A DNA stretch of 64,000 nt from Zingiber officinale (taxonomy: Eukaryota; Streptophyta; Magnoliopsida; Zingiberales; Zingiberaceae), in contig NC_055990.1 in NCBI RefSeq assembly GCF_018446385.1, positions 29,473,891 to 29,537,890 of the forward strand. Reading direction: 5' to 3'. The notes below the pieces were generated by a model. It was not told the DNA's origin, ran no database searches, and was given only the letters and a program-made list of their open reading frames with translations. This document shows positions 34,305 to 45,854 of this stretch, in pieces; the stretch's first letter is position 1, and every line of letters begins with the position of its first letter. The position numbers and the translations under genes were made by a program.

Positions 34305-36669
34305 GAGAATTCAGCTAGTAAATCTAACCATAATCAATTAAAAAGATATTTGGGTATGTTTTTTTCAGTTGTTGGTATAGAAATAGATATTAAATCTTCC
34401 AAAAGAAAATAAGAAAAAGAAATTCACCTGCGCCACTTTCCACAAATAATCCCCTCTTTAGGTCCATCTGAAGACAAGAACTCCCGGCATTGGACCCAAT
34501 TACCAATACTGCTAGGACATTGTGTCTTTCTTCCTCTCCATACCTAGTATAATCTATAACATTTAGCATCCAAAACAATGTGAAATAAGATTACTTAGAT
34601 AAAAGCTTTACAACTTACATTCAAATCTACGGATTCATCAATATCCATTTCAGAAGGTTCATCAAAATAATCATCTTCACTGCATAATTAATGAGAATAC
34701 ATCAGGAACAATATGGATCGTGGCTTGGATAACCAATTGAAGCTTAAGGGACCAATTTGAAGCCACTCTACAGGAACTGCATGCACAAAGGAATGGAATA
34801 TCTTCGATGGCAAATTGGAACCAAATAAACAATGGAAATGAACATAGGATTGACAAATAAAAGCTAGTGTGTATTGTTATTATCATAAAAACTAGTAACA
34901 TTCTCTATGGGATAAAGTAAACATTTATAGATAGCCAGTCATCTTGAACAAGACAGTTTCTTCTTAGCTTATTTTTAATTCATCATGGGGTCAAGTATTA
35001 TCTAACTTGTGGATTCCATTTACTATCAATTTTCAGTAGCATCATTCAAGGTAAATAAAATGTTTGACATGTGAATTATGTCCCATATTGCGTTTTTTGG
35101 AAAACACAAAAATAACTTACATGAAAGCTCATACAACTTTTCTTTGATGGCCATAAAAGTGATTTTTGTAGATGAATTCAAATGCAACAATATGTAGGTT
35201 AATAATGTGATTGCAAGAAAATTTTGTGTACCACTTGCAATATATGACATTTAATTTTGTAGGCTTGGATTACAATAAAACAGATTCTATCTTTAAGTGA
35301 ATACAAGAGAATGTTTCAACAATAGGAACCAATATCTACTCTAGGTCAGATTTCATCCACAAAACAGAAATATGAATTAACATATCTCATATCATCTCAA
35401 CAAACTAGGAAATTCAATGAGAGGTGAAAAGCTGGCGTACTTGGTAACTGGTTCAGACCAGTCCATAATTTCAGCTTGAAAATCTTTACCAATTCGAACC
35501 CCAGTGGTATATGGTTTACTGTCCTTCAACATGAATGATATGGAATACTTTCTGGAGGATATATTATATGTGTGACCAGAGATTTCACCTATGGTATCAG
35601 GTGACTTGCTGATAAGAAGTTTTGGCCTTTTCTTGAAGCAAAGTTGGCAATACCATTCATTCCCTGGAATCTTTGTCACACGAGGAACACAACAAGACTG
35701 ATGATATGTTTCATCACACTGGTCACAAATAAGCATCTGCAGTGGGTCATCAAATAGCCCACATTTTTTGCATATCTGAGAAAGCTTGCTATTATCATCA
35801 AACGGAATTTGTAAATCAGAATGACTGCTGCTAGCACAACAATTTCCAATCAGCCCATGTTTCTTGAGTACATAGATACAAAGATCCTTTGCTGAATTAA
35901 ATTCTCCTAGTTCCAGAACATCAGAAGAGGGGTCATCTGTATGTATCTTGATAAAAGTCGAAGTAAGTTCAAAATTAGATTTTGATGATGAAGATCTATC
36001 ATTTAAATTATGGTAACTCTCCTGTGTAGATTTCGAAAATTTTACAATATTTGTTTTATCTAGCACTCTAAATTCTCCAATAGAACACATATCATGCAAG
36101 CCAGAGTCTTGAAATGAGTCAATGTTTATGGTAGGAACAGCAACAGGAGTTGTCTCAGGATCAGCTTTATGAACTTCCAACAAGCAGTCCTTGGAATCAA
36201 TGCACAATTCAGCACCAAAATTTTGTGTTCCATCTGTTATATTATTATCTTCTGGAAGAAGAGCAAGTGAATTTCTTTGTAACTTCCTTCTCTTGTAGAC
36301 ATATGAATATCCGTCACTCTTATGTCCTGAACTTGTGCACAATTCATTTGGATTTGACACAGATGTCCAGCTTCCAGATGAAACTACTGGCTCCCTAGGA
36401 GGAAGTTCAAATTGTTCCTTATCGGTATCGGTTATATTATTGTCTTCTGGGAGAAGAGCAAGTGAATTTCCTTGTAGTTTCCTCCTCTTGTAGACATACT
36501 TATTAGCCATATGTCCTGAACTCATGAACACATCACTTGGCATAGATACATCAGTCCAGCTTCCAGATGAAGTTATTGTCCCACTAGGAGACAGTTCAAA
36601 TTTTTTCTTGTCACTATAAATAGGATTTCTGGAGGTATCGCAATGGCATTCTTCATGGCTTGGAGACAT
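31459..36669 (-). CDS. PHD-finger nuclear protein with internal duplication
   Basis: Six coding exons: 35441-36669, 34619-34679, 34428-34543, 32821-32911, 32417-32464 and 31459-31506, in perfect phase, 530 residues. Residues 22-146 carry two copies of a block of about 64 residues, each ending KRRKLQ(G/R)NSLALLPEDNN; KRRK is a likely nuclear signal. The PHD finger spans about 300-345 with a C4HC3 pattern: CKKCG, CDQCDETYHQSCC, WYCQLC. Exon 2 is acidic. Exons 3-4 form a Cys/Trp-rich domain found in plant relatives: CPSSIGNWVQCRE, ICGKWRRAPLF, DWDCSC and DPIHADCAVPQ. It belongs to the plant PHD family around At1g77250. PHD fingers usually read histone H3 tails; target and function are not known. 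A small 5' UTR piece (36670-36687) has an acceptor, so the transcript starts upstream, near 38.7 kb. Confidence 0.87.
33203..33425. mobile_element. Harbinger-type MITE, copy 3
   Basis: A 223-bp element in the intron between the PHD-gene exons at 34428-34543 and 32821-32911. It starts GGGTGTGTTTGGTACACG, ends GCGTACCAAACGCACCC, and is flanked by TTA at 33200-33202 and 33426-33428. It has the best-preserved termini of the three copies. Confidence 0.9.
34098..34215. mobile_element. Hairpin-forming MITE-like element with 22-bp perfect inverted arms
   Basis: A left arm at 34098-34119 beginning CTCATGGTGCACACCTTG is exactly inverted at 34194-34215. The 74-bp middle is AT-rich. The element sits in the same intron as MITE copy 3 and abuts a (CT)n(AT)n microsatellite. 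Family and target duplication are unclear. Confidence 0.7.
34225..34304. repeat. Compound (CT)n-(AT)n microsatellite
   Basis: About ten CT units followed by about thirty AT units broken twice by ATAC. It is intronic in the PHD gene, just before the exon that ends at 34428. Confidence 0.95.
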
Positions 36670-36687
36670 TTGACAATTTTAACAACT

Positions 36688-38706
36688 CTGTAATCAACCA
36701 CAGATTAAATAGTCACCTGATGAGACTGACAAGATGCAACTTATCGGTGACAAAACTAATAAGAAGAGAATACATGCACATGCAATCATGCATGTCAAGG
36801 CATTGAATGCCAATGCCTCCGCATGCGTTAACATTACCGAGGCATGCCACTCAACCTTGAACTTTTATCATATCAACACCATATGTGTTGGTCCAAGTTA
36901 AATTAATGTGGTAAGCATTTGTTAAAACTAAGTTAAATTGATGTGGCAATATCTCACCTATTAGGTTAAATGGCCCATTAGCCCCAATAAATGTTAGTCA
37001 CATAAGAAAATCCTACAAACTTAAATGTTATTCCCACTCAACATTCAACTTGCACAAGCTTCTTTTAATCATTTATGTGAGTAGGCACTTTTATAACCTT
37101 GCATAAAGCTCGATAAAAGGATAAGTTTCATGAAGCTCACCACAAATGGTTGAGAAATACACATGATGATGATGTGACTAGTCACTTTATTATCTAACAC
37201 AATATATAGAATAACATGTGTGAATGCCACCTTATCAATTTATTCTGAATATAAAAAATACCAAATAATAAGATGAGATTGTTATATACATCTAAGTTAA
37301 ATAAAATTGTTCTTGCTACTCGTTGAGGATAGATTGTACTAAACCTACTTAATTATCCCTTTAAATCATGGTCCAATCTATTCTACATCGCCCAAACCCT
37401 AGCCATGATTTTAAACTGCCCTTGCATGGGCCACATATTCTGCTGACCACATGTCGAACAAAAAAAAAATCTAATATAATTCATTTGAACCAATTTATAT
37501 TAAACCAAAATAACATAAAATTTGTAGATGCTCTATTTATAATTTACAAGTATTAACTTAAATACATACTTTGCAAATGATAAACATAGTAAATGTTAGT
37601 TACATGATTTGGAATTTTATGTCTTATCAAGCGACATAACTGAATTTTACTGTACTAGTAAATTACCAAAATCAATCCTAGTTGACGTAGATATTCTCTC
37701 TTGTACTGAACGTGTTGCCTGTGCCAAGAAGGATTCTACTGTGTCAACATTTAGTACATTTTGGTATGTACCAAAGCATATTGAGATGAATCCAACTAAT
37801 GATATCTCAACTAGTTATATTTTATAACTTGTTTCTATAGTCTGATTATTATAGTCTAATTTTTATAGGGTAGTAAACGAGCCAAGCCGAGCTGAGCTTA
37901 GCTGTGTTCAAGCTTGTTATTTACTTATCGAGCTTGTTCAAGCTTGTTTATTAGAAATTTTATTAAGCTCGAGCCAAGCTTGAGCCTTTTATTGAGCTCA
38001 ACTAAGAGCGTTATTGTCCTTACAAATAGGATTAAACGTTTATCTATAACACTTGATGGATTGTAGATATCCTTTTTTCTATTTTTTACTTTATCACTCT
38101 TTTCTATCTTCTTTTATATTCTTTTGACTTTAACCTCTATTGTACCAATTCGTTCACAACCAATAATTTTTTTTTTCTTAATCAAATCGAATCATGTTGT
38201 AGATTATTCCTCTAATTTCAATTGTTTAAAATAAAAGAAATCCCACATTCCAAAAAAAGAACCCTAGAAATATCCGAAATGGTGTCGAAACACCCTGAAC
38301 CGTGTAGAAATCATTAGTGTGTAATAGCAACCCATCAAATATTGGCATCCACCATCTTTGACCTAAATACAACAAAACAACTTCACATTTCTAACATCAT
38401 TTCACAGATTCCTCTGTACACTAACCAAACATTCCTCATCATGAACTTCCAAAAAAAAATCTAGTATAGTCAACTGGACCACACTGCATACCCTCGAATC
38501 TAGCAATATCCCACATATCAAATCCACCAATCAAGCTATATGACCAGCAAATTTGAAAATAATCACCGAGACGATAGTGCGATATTCACTAACCAGGTAA
38601 CATCCGATAAAAGAGGGAAATTTCGCACCTCAAGGCAGCATATTCATGACAATAATGCATCAAGTAGCGAATCGAAGGAACAAATGGGTGTAAAAATTGG
38701 TCTTAC
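36688..38706 (-). other. Probable leader intron of the PHD gene
   Basis: The region runs from the donor at 38705-38706 to the acceptor at 36688-36690. It is AT-rich with no coding signal. At 37871-38008 is a repeat fragment with several CAAGCTTG and GAGCTC words, of a sort widespread in plant genomes and perhaps part of an old DNA element. The rest is unremarkable. Confidence 0.5.
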
Positions 38707-38813
38707 CAAAGCTACATGGAGGCCCCCGTCTCAGAGAAACCCTAATCCCTCTCTCTCCCCCTGTCAGGAACCGACGCAAGCGTCTCCACAGATTCTTCTC
38801 TCACCCTTTAAAT
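38707..38813 (-). promoter_or_regulatory. Core promoter and non-coding first exon of the PHD gene
   Basis: On the minus strand a TATTTAAA box (38804-38813) is followed about 30 bases later by a probable transcription start near 38780. A leader containing GATTAGGGTTTCTCTGAG, a typical plant 5' leader word, then ends at TTTG|GTAAGA (last exon base 38707). Joining to the acceptor at 36688 gives a short 5' UTR before the ATG at 36669. Confidence 0.55.
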
Positions 38814-39502
38814 AGTTCAAGTATCAAAACAGATATCTTTTTGATACTACGTACTCTTCCCATGCTCTCCACCGTTAGATTCGGGTCTTCTCAAAATCCT
38901 TAAAAAAAATTTAGGGAGGGAAAATTTTAAGCTAACATGTTCCCACCACTTCTCCGAATCCCGATCGTTCGATCCAATCAAACTATCGAAAATAGACGGT
39001 CACGAAGGCCTTGTGTACCCGAACTCATATCCAGTAAATAATTTTACTCGAAATAAAAAATGAGATACAATTAAATTCCAAACAAGTAGTTTGTAGTCTG
39101 ATGTGTTTTTTCTTATATATGGAAATACTATTCACGTCTAATATAGTAAAAAGATAGAATCGGTTATCCAACTGTCTTATACGATCGGTTTCACAGTCAT
39201 ATGTGAAAAGATAAATCAAGAAATTAATATTGGACACTGCAGGAAGGTGATTTTTATCTTAATGGATTTATTATTTGGTGACAAACTGAAATATTCAGAC
39301 AATTAATAATTGTTGGAGCTGAAAATTGCACATTGAAATAAGAAGCCTGAAGAAAAGGGGAATGGAGATTCAACCCAAATATTAACCTCAAAATATGGAA
39401 AAAAAAATATGTGTTTTTCAATTTCTTTTGGGCTTCAGAAAAGAAATTAGGGGGTGTTTGGTTTAGGAGAATAGGAGTGGGGAATGGGAATAAGAATCAT
39501 TG

Positions 39503-40429
39503 ATTGTTGATCCTATTCGAAAGCTGAATCAACGGACGCTGGGCACGTGGCGCTCTTCCAGCGGCTGACGTAGATCTCCTGACTATCCGCACGGACTTCC
39601 GGCGAACCTGCACAGAAGTCGAGCCGGGAAAGGGTTCCCGGCGACGACCATCCGACGCTCAAGTCAGGCAAAGCTCGACAACAAAGAAGGGGCTCCAAAA
39701 ATCGTAGAACGCGTACCTCCGCCGAAGGGTGAGGACCCTTTATATAAAGTTGTGAAGAGGCTCGGGCACATATACCGAGGTGCATACGTGTCCTCTGTCC
39801 ATACCTCGGTATGGGCTTGTCATAAGAGTTTACCTGACACCATACTGCTACAGCCGAGCACATCTATGATGGACAGCGGGATCCTCTATTGTAAGATCTT
39901 GCGTATGGCCTGATCGTTGAACATACCCGCTGTCAGGAGATGTTCCCCCGATATTTCCTTTGTCCTTTTGTTTCTTCTGTTCCCGCGCCGAGCGGCCAGC
40001 CGCTCGGCAAGCATAGGTTCGACCGGGCGTAGGTATCGGTCCGACCGGGTGCTCGGCTGAGAGTGTTCCACAACAACGATGCTTTATGCTTCGGCCGAGC
40101 GAGCTATCCGCTCGGCCAGGTGACCCTTTTCACTATGAGCGTCGGAACCCGCCCATGGTCGGGTTGTCTTCTGTCCGGCCCGGGAAGCTCCTGGCCGAAT
40201 GTCAGGTCGGCTCGGCATCCTTCCGTTCGGCCCGGCATCCTTCCGTTCGGCAGGACAGCCTTCCATTCGGCCCGGCATCCTTCCGTTCGGCAGGGCATCC
40301 TTCCGTTCGGGCCGGCATGCTTCCGCTCGGCTCGACATCCTTCGTTCGGCTCGAACTTGGGGTTGACCTCCACGTGTTTTTGACCCTCCGCCCATGAGGG
40401 TCCCCCGTCCTTACCACCGGATCAATTGT
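39503..40429. mobile_element. GC-rich insertion, probable solo LTR (fossil)
   Basis: A 927-bp block far richer in GC than its surroundings, bracketed by CATTG at 39498-39502 and 40430-40434. Near-terminal TTGATCC and GGATCAA are inverted. A TATA-like TTTATATAAAG at about 39738 and words such as CGGCCGAGCG and GACCGGGCG are typical of Gypsy-type LTRs in some monocots. No internal coding region is present, so it is best read as a solo LTR. The exact ends are uncertain by a few bases. Confidence 0.55.
40213..40352. repeat. Minisatellite of about 19-20 bp units inside the GC-rich insert
   Basis: About seven imperfect copies of GGCATCCTTCCGTTCGGC. The open frames that cross it on both strands come from the repeat and are not genes. 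Confidence 0.85.
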
Positions 40430-40640
40430 CATTGTTAATGTTTGGATTATAGGAATAGGAATACAAATAAGGGAATGAATCCTTGAAATTGGGTAATAAC
40501 TCATTCTCATGTACCTCCCCTTCAATGAGTCATTACCCTATTTTCATCAATCAAAATATTCCCTTATTCCAAAAATACCCTTGACCTAAAACTAAAATTT
40601 TCTCCCTTAATATCAAATATCAAAATATATATATATATTT

Positions 40641-41372
40641 TTTCTTTCATATCACTTCTCTTTCCTTGTTCTCTCTCATCATATTTTCTCTCTCATTATT
40701 TTATCACACACTTTCTCTCCCCCTTAATCTCTTCTATCACACTCGCTTTTCTCTTTTTTCTCATTACACTTTCTCTCTCATCATACTTTCTCTCTCCTCA
40801 ATCTCTTCCATCGCACTCTTTTCCTCTTTTTTTTTCTCATCATACTTTCTCTCTAATCATACTTTCTCTCTCTTCAATCTCTCCCATCATATTCTCTTTT
40901 TTCTTTTTTTTCTCATCACATTTTCGCTCTCATCACACTTTCTCTCTCCTCAATCTCTATTGTCACATTTCCTCTTTTTTTTTCCTCAACACACTTACTC
41001 TCTCATCATACTTTCTCTCTCTTCAATCTCTCCCATCACACTCACTGTTCTTTTTTTTTTCTCATCACACGTTATCTCTCATCATACTTTCTCTCTCCTC
41101 AATCTCTTTCATCACACTCTCTCTCCTCATTTTTTTCTCATTATATTTTCTCTCTCTTCATTCTCTTCCATCATACTTTCTCTCACATCATATTTTCTCT
41201 CTCATCATGCTCTCTCCTATTACACTCTCATTTTCTCTCATCACACTTTTTCTCTCTTCATTCTTTCTCATCACACTTTATCTCTCATCATATTTTCTCT
41301 CTCATCATATTTTCTCTCTCATCATTCTCTTTCATCATATTTTTCTCTCACATCTAATTTTTTCTCTTATTT
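40641..41372. repeat. About 730-bp pyrimidine-rich tract
   Basis: The plus strand is almost purely C and T with scattered A. It is made of units such as CTCTCATCATACTTTCTCTC and CTCAATCTCTTCCATCACAC. It is a degenerate expansion inside the Harbinger-like element. The long open frame across it (Ser/Leu/Phe/His only) is a composition artefact. Confidence 0.85.
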
Positions 41373-41539
41373 TCCTTTAAGGGTAAAAAAAGAAATTTTG
41401 ATTTATTCTGATAGAAAATATGCAACTAACCAAACATTACTTTTAAGAGTGATATCCATGCTCATACTCATTCCCATTGCATAATATAATGATTCTCATT
41501 TTGATTCCTATTTCTAGAAAAGAATCAAAAACCTCCTTA

Positions 41540-42482
41540 GTCTTGTATCAGTTAATGACTACAATCAAGTTGATCAATTCTTAGTGTGTTATGAAATTTG
41601 AGACGTGATGTTCATTTGAGACAGCTACGACTAGTTAAGTATATATATATATATATACATTAGCCTATATAATTTGTTTATCTTTTATTTTACCCTACCC
41701 TATATAATTTAGAATATTATATTTTTGAATCCTGTATTTTATAAACTAGGAAAAAAATATATCAAATTCACCTCACTATCATCATATGCAAACATGTGAT
41801 TTCCCATTATAATAAATTAAGAGTATTTTCAACAAATTAAATTAAATTAGTTGGATTGATTAAAATCTTATCTATTTTTAATATTGTTACGTGCCAACAA
41901 AAAGATATTCACAATTGAATATGTAATAAAAAAAATATTACAAGACTAAATCCTATAGAAATAGAAAATAAACCTACACGAGAGGTATATACTATATAAA
42001 AACAATATTTTTTTTAGACTAGGAAAAAAATCATAATGAACCTAAAATAATTTAAAATTTAAAAGAATTTTTTTAATAATAAATTTATTTATTTGTCAAA
42101 CTTTTACCATAATTGTAGTTAAATTGATAATATCTTTAGATTTTTTGTTTCTTTGAAAAGGAAAGTCTTTTTAAAAAGGAAAATCTTATAAGCGCCTGTC
42201 AGCCTTTTTCCCGTTCTACGGCTCTAGGGTTTCCACGTCCACAGATTTCATCCATTGATATTGCCTGTGATTCGTGAAGGCGGTGGTGATTTGTGCTCCG
42301 ATTTCCTTCGTCCCTGGAGCAATCACAAGCGTTGGAAAATAATTGTACTTGTGATTCTTTTCAGATCCTTCTGTCGAGTGGTTCCTGTTAATCCTTGGTT
42401 TTGGTTTTGGTTCCTGGTTTTTCTGATTGATTTACAAAATTGTCAGAATTCGAGCGCGCGATCGGGATTTTGGCTTCCAACG
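41540..42482 (+). promoter_or_regulatory. Promoter and 5' leader of the GATA gene
   Basis: AT-rich DNA with a (TA)n run at about 41641-41656, then from about 42185 a leader-like stretch including GGCTCTAGGGTTTCCACG. The coding frame is open upstream of the ATG to about 42255 but contains no earlier in-frame ATG. No TATA box was assigned. Confidence 0.5.
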
Positions 42483-45400
42483 ATGAGCGGAGACAGAAAC
42501 CCGCTGGCTGGCGGGAACCCGGCTAGTGTCGATACGTTGCCGGGACACCATGTCCACCACATGTCGGCCGATCATCATGCGCTGCCTGTCGTGGCCCTTC
42601 CGCCCAACGTAGGCGATGCCCACGCAATTGGCGGCGGCGGCAACGGAGAGTTGATTGCCGCCGCCGATGCGCAGGCCTGGCAGCAGTACAAGGAAGCGAA
42701 CTGCAGCAGCAGCAATAACGGGATGGAAGAGGACGGCGTAGGAGTCTTGGAGAGCGACTATATGGAGGCAGAAGAACCTCTTGCTGCGGTACCAGCACAG
42801 GTAGGCTGGAATCGGCTTACGCTCTCGTTTGAGGACGCTGTCTACGTCTTTGATTCTGTTTCTGCCGACCAGGTTTTTTTTTCCCTATCTTTTTGTTTCG
42901 CTTGCTGTAGTTCAAAAGGCCGTTTTTGAAGTTAAAAAATTCCTTCTTTTACACCTGCTGCTTCAAATTGTAGGTTCAATCCATACTTTTGTTACTGGGA
43001 GGCCGTGAGACACAATCTGGATCAAGTCCTTTTCCGTCATCTTCTACTCAAATTCAAGTACTGTCAAGCATTGCTCGATGTAGAATTGTATTAAGTGCGT
43101 TTGTTAATTTATCTGTTTTTGGTATATGGCAGCAGCCTGGAGATATTCCTCATAGAATTGCATCCTTGATGAGGTTTAGAGAAAAGCGGAAAGATAGGAA
43201 TTTTGATAAGAAAATACGATATGCTGTTCGCAAGGAAGTTGCATCAAGGTAGGACCATTTAATTTTATTGCTATTTTATAAGGTTCGGCCTACAGAAGTT
43301 AGATGAATTGTGGTTTCTCAAACTCTGTAGGACCATTTAATGTTTGTTAATTTCTAACTATTGAATTTTATCTGGTGATGTGTCCTTATAATTTCTTGTA
43401 CATATCCTTGTTCTCTTATTCTTTTAATATCCAACATTAGGCTCTTGCTATACTTAAGGCTCATTTGGTAGTATCATGGGAGTGATGACAATTGTTAATA
43501 ATGTAGAGGATTAATGTTATGGACCATTTCACTTTTTTATGCTAATCAATCTTTTAGAACACATAACCATCATTGTTTCTAACCAATCAATGAATAGTGC
43601 AAAAATAACTGTTATTGTTAGAGAGCTAGACCGTGTGGGTTAGCAATGTAAAGATCATTATTTATTTTCAATGTTTTCTTTAGTTACAACTCAGATCATC
43701 CTCCTGCTTCTAGGCACAACTTGTATCCTTGCAAGTCAATTTTGCATTTCTGCCCTTAAGGTTGCCTGCACGGCCATCAGTAAAAGTCATTGCATCCTAA
43801 AAATAGAGGGCAAACTATCGATCTTAGTGTTTGATGACTATACATGTGATTGTCTCACTATGGACACAGCTTGTCTTCTCTAATACCTTATCAGATTTAC
43901 TTATGTGCACTGGCATATGTAGCATTGGGATATATAGGATGTAGCAATAGATTACTGACCTATGTATATGGACAACACACTCCCATGCTACAAAAATGAA
44001 ACACCACTAGCAAGAATTTCTTTTTGTATCATAAGAAAGAACATCTTTATCTTTCCAAATTTCTTAGTATATCTTTTTCCATTTTGGAATTTAGCTTCTG
44101 GTTGGACATGTTACAGGATGCAACGGAACAAGGGTCAATTTGCATCATCAAAATCAAAGACTACTGGATCCACGAGTGATAGTACTGCTGCCGACCAAGA
44201 TTCTGGTTCACCGGAGAATAAGATTGTAGGGGCATCTGCGTAAGTTTTCAAAATAATATGTGCCTTTTGCTGTAGTTTTTGATTTTTGTAGAAGCAAAAT
44301 TACTCAATAATGATGAAGATTTAGTTGTCTGGAGACTGCAGTAGTAGTAAAATGGAAAGATTTTTGGGTTTGCTAAGCAATCAAAGGAATGGGATTGGAT
44401 AATCTTTGTTGGAAAAGGAGTTCCTAGTGTGCATATGTTCTTTGTTTACCACGAAAGTTAAAAATAGAAAATATAAATACCTAAATTAAAATCTTTGGAA
44501 TGATGAACATAGGAATAAAATTTCTTATACTCATCAAGTGGTTCCTTGTTCCTATAAGTATCTACCTTTTGTTTGGTTTAGGTGGTAGGCTATCTTATTC
44601 TATATTTCAAATGTCAATTTCTCACTTGATTGATTCAATAGTTGAAGGGGAGCCTTGGTGCAACGGAGAGGTCACAAGTTCGAGTCACGAAAATAGCCTC
44701 TTCAATGCAGGATAAGGCTACGTACGATCCTTCCTCAAGACCCCGCATTAGCAGGAGTCTTGTGCACCGAACTGTCCTTTTATGGATTCAATAGTTAACA
44801 AGTTGAATCAGTGAATGCATAGAGGCTGATGGAAATTAAGAAAAATTAATTAATGTAAAGTAAGTGGTTTAAGATATTTGAATATTAGAAGTCACAGCTT
44901 TGCATAGGGTTCAAGGATAAAATCCATGTACCAACCCTAAATAGTTGAGACAAACATAACTTGACGATAATGATTGTATCTCATATTGAAATTATTCTAG
45001 ATACCATCAATGCTGACTATTATTGCTTGGTGATCTCATATGTATACTATATTGATCAATAATTTTGAATTTGAAAATCTAATATACAGTTATGGATTTG
45101 CACAGATGTTATAACTGCGGCGCTAGCGCACAGTCTACACCGATGATGCGCCGTGGGCCTGATGGACAAAGGACCTTGTGCAATCCATGCGGAATTGTGT
45201 GGGCAAAGACGGTAGAGACTGGAATTGTTGTTTCTCCTAAACTCGAGCCATATTTCCTTCTGCTAGATGAATCACCTTTAACATTTACAGCTTCTGTGAT
45301 TTTTTTTATTGTTAGATGATTGCTTTTGAATGTTGATGAATAATCTCTATCTGATTTTGATGAAATCAAACATTTCCCTGCATCCTTAACTAGCTGCCTA

Positions 45401-45854
45401 TACAGATTCAACTACTTGATCTGTTTTATGTTTTTGGTTAATGAGGAAAGATTGTAAGAGTTTCCAATATTTTCTTTCTTCTTATTCTACTGCCAGTTAA
45501 AGCATTGACAAACTTGAGAAAAAAAAAAGATATTGAGAAATTAGGAAAACTGTCACTCATACTCAATTAAATGTACCTTGAATATCAGTTAGTTTTTGTT
45601 TCTGTTTATTAGTTTGTTTATTGAAACTTAAGGTCTCAACATTCGCTGCATAAGATGGGTGTTCTCAGTAATATGTGATACTTATACAGAAGAATCTATT
45701 GAGAGATTTCACTTCCACTAAATAAAACAATAAACTATATTTATCCATGAAACAAACATGGTTTACAGTTTGATTAATGCTAAATCATGTTTCTGTGTGT
45801 CTTCAGGGCAAAATGAGGGATCTCTCAAAAATCAGGGCTAAATCAACAATGTAA
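42483..45854 (+). CDS. TIFY-CCT-GATA transcription factor (ZIM-like, GATA24/28 type)
   Basis: Six exons: 42483-42872, 42974-43057, 43133-43248, 44117-44239, 45106-45211 and 45807-45854, giving 288 residues. The N-terminus is low complexity, with a short acidic stretch (MEAEEP). A TIFY-type domain, [20 protein letters not shown], lies at about 113-145; the core is TLSFED rather than TIFYxG. A CCT domain, [20 protein letters not shown] and onward, spans about 166-208. A class III GATA zinc finger with CX2CX20CX2C follows: [26 protein letters not shown]. In relatives the last part reads LCNACGLMWANKG, so Pro for Ala is unusual. The final exon [12 protein letters not shown] matches the conserved GTLRDLSK tail. 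Members bind GATA-type or related sites in the nucleus and regulate light and stress genes. The zinc-finger acceptor was fixed by phase (GC|A TGT). Confidence 0.88.
43058..43132 (+). other. 75-nt in-frame intron (exitron candidate) with NAGNAG acceptor
   Basis: Donor CAA|GTACTG and acceptor GGCAG, followed at once by a second CAG. The intron is 25 codons long, has no stop in the reading frame, and lies between the TIFY and CCT domains. Splicing gives [11 protein letters not shown]; retention adds 25 hydrophobic-leaning residues; use of the second AG drops one Gln. Confidence 0.6.
44647..44784 (+). mobile_element. Au-like SINE
   Basis: It starts GGGGAGCCTTGGTGCAACGG, has the Pol III box-B GGTCACAAGTTCGAGTC, then GCAGGATAAGGCTACGTACG and GTGCACCGAACTGTCCTTTT, as in plant Au SINEs. 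A piece between boxes A and B is missing relative to the full family. The target duplication GATTCAATAGTT is at 44632-44643 and 44785-44796. It lies in the fourth intron of the GATA gene. Confidence 0.85.

Larger units (their letters stand above)
39450..41536. mobile_element. Large Harbinger-like element interrupted by a GC-rich insert
   Basis: The element starts GGGGGTGTTTGGTTTAGG, ends GAATCAAAAACCTCC, and is flanked by TTA at 39447-39449 and 41537-41539. Its inner ends carry GGGAATGGGAATAAG-like and CTCATTCCCATTGCATA-like words, as in related plant MITEs. The body holds a long C/T-rich tract (40641-41372). It is interrupted at 39503-40429 by an unrelated GC-rich insertion. No transposase reading frame is visible, so it is non-autonomous. 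Confidence 0.65.

Noticed and set aside
37871-38008. CAAGCTTG/GAGCTC-rich block as a complete MITE
   Set aside because: Words are typical of a widespread plant repeat, but termini and target duplication could not be defined.
40063-40397. Several overlapping open frames of about 100 residues on both strands
   Set aside because: Produced by the 19-20 bp GC-rich minisatellite in the probable solo LTR; no unique protein sequence.
40666-41484. 272-residue open frame
   Set aside because: It translates a C/T-rich tract into Ser/Leu/Phe/His repeats; a composition artefact.
44935-44985. Possible second SINE 3' end (AAATAGTTGAGACAAACAT)
   Set aside because: Resembles the tail of a plant SINE, but no body, box B or target duplication could be seen.
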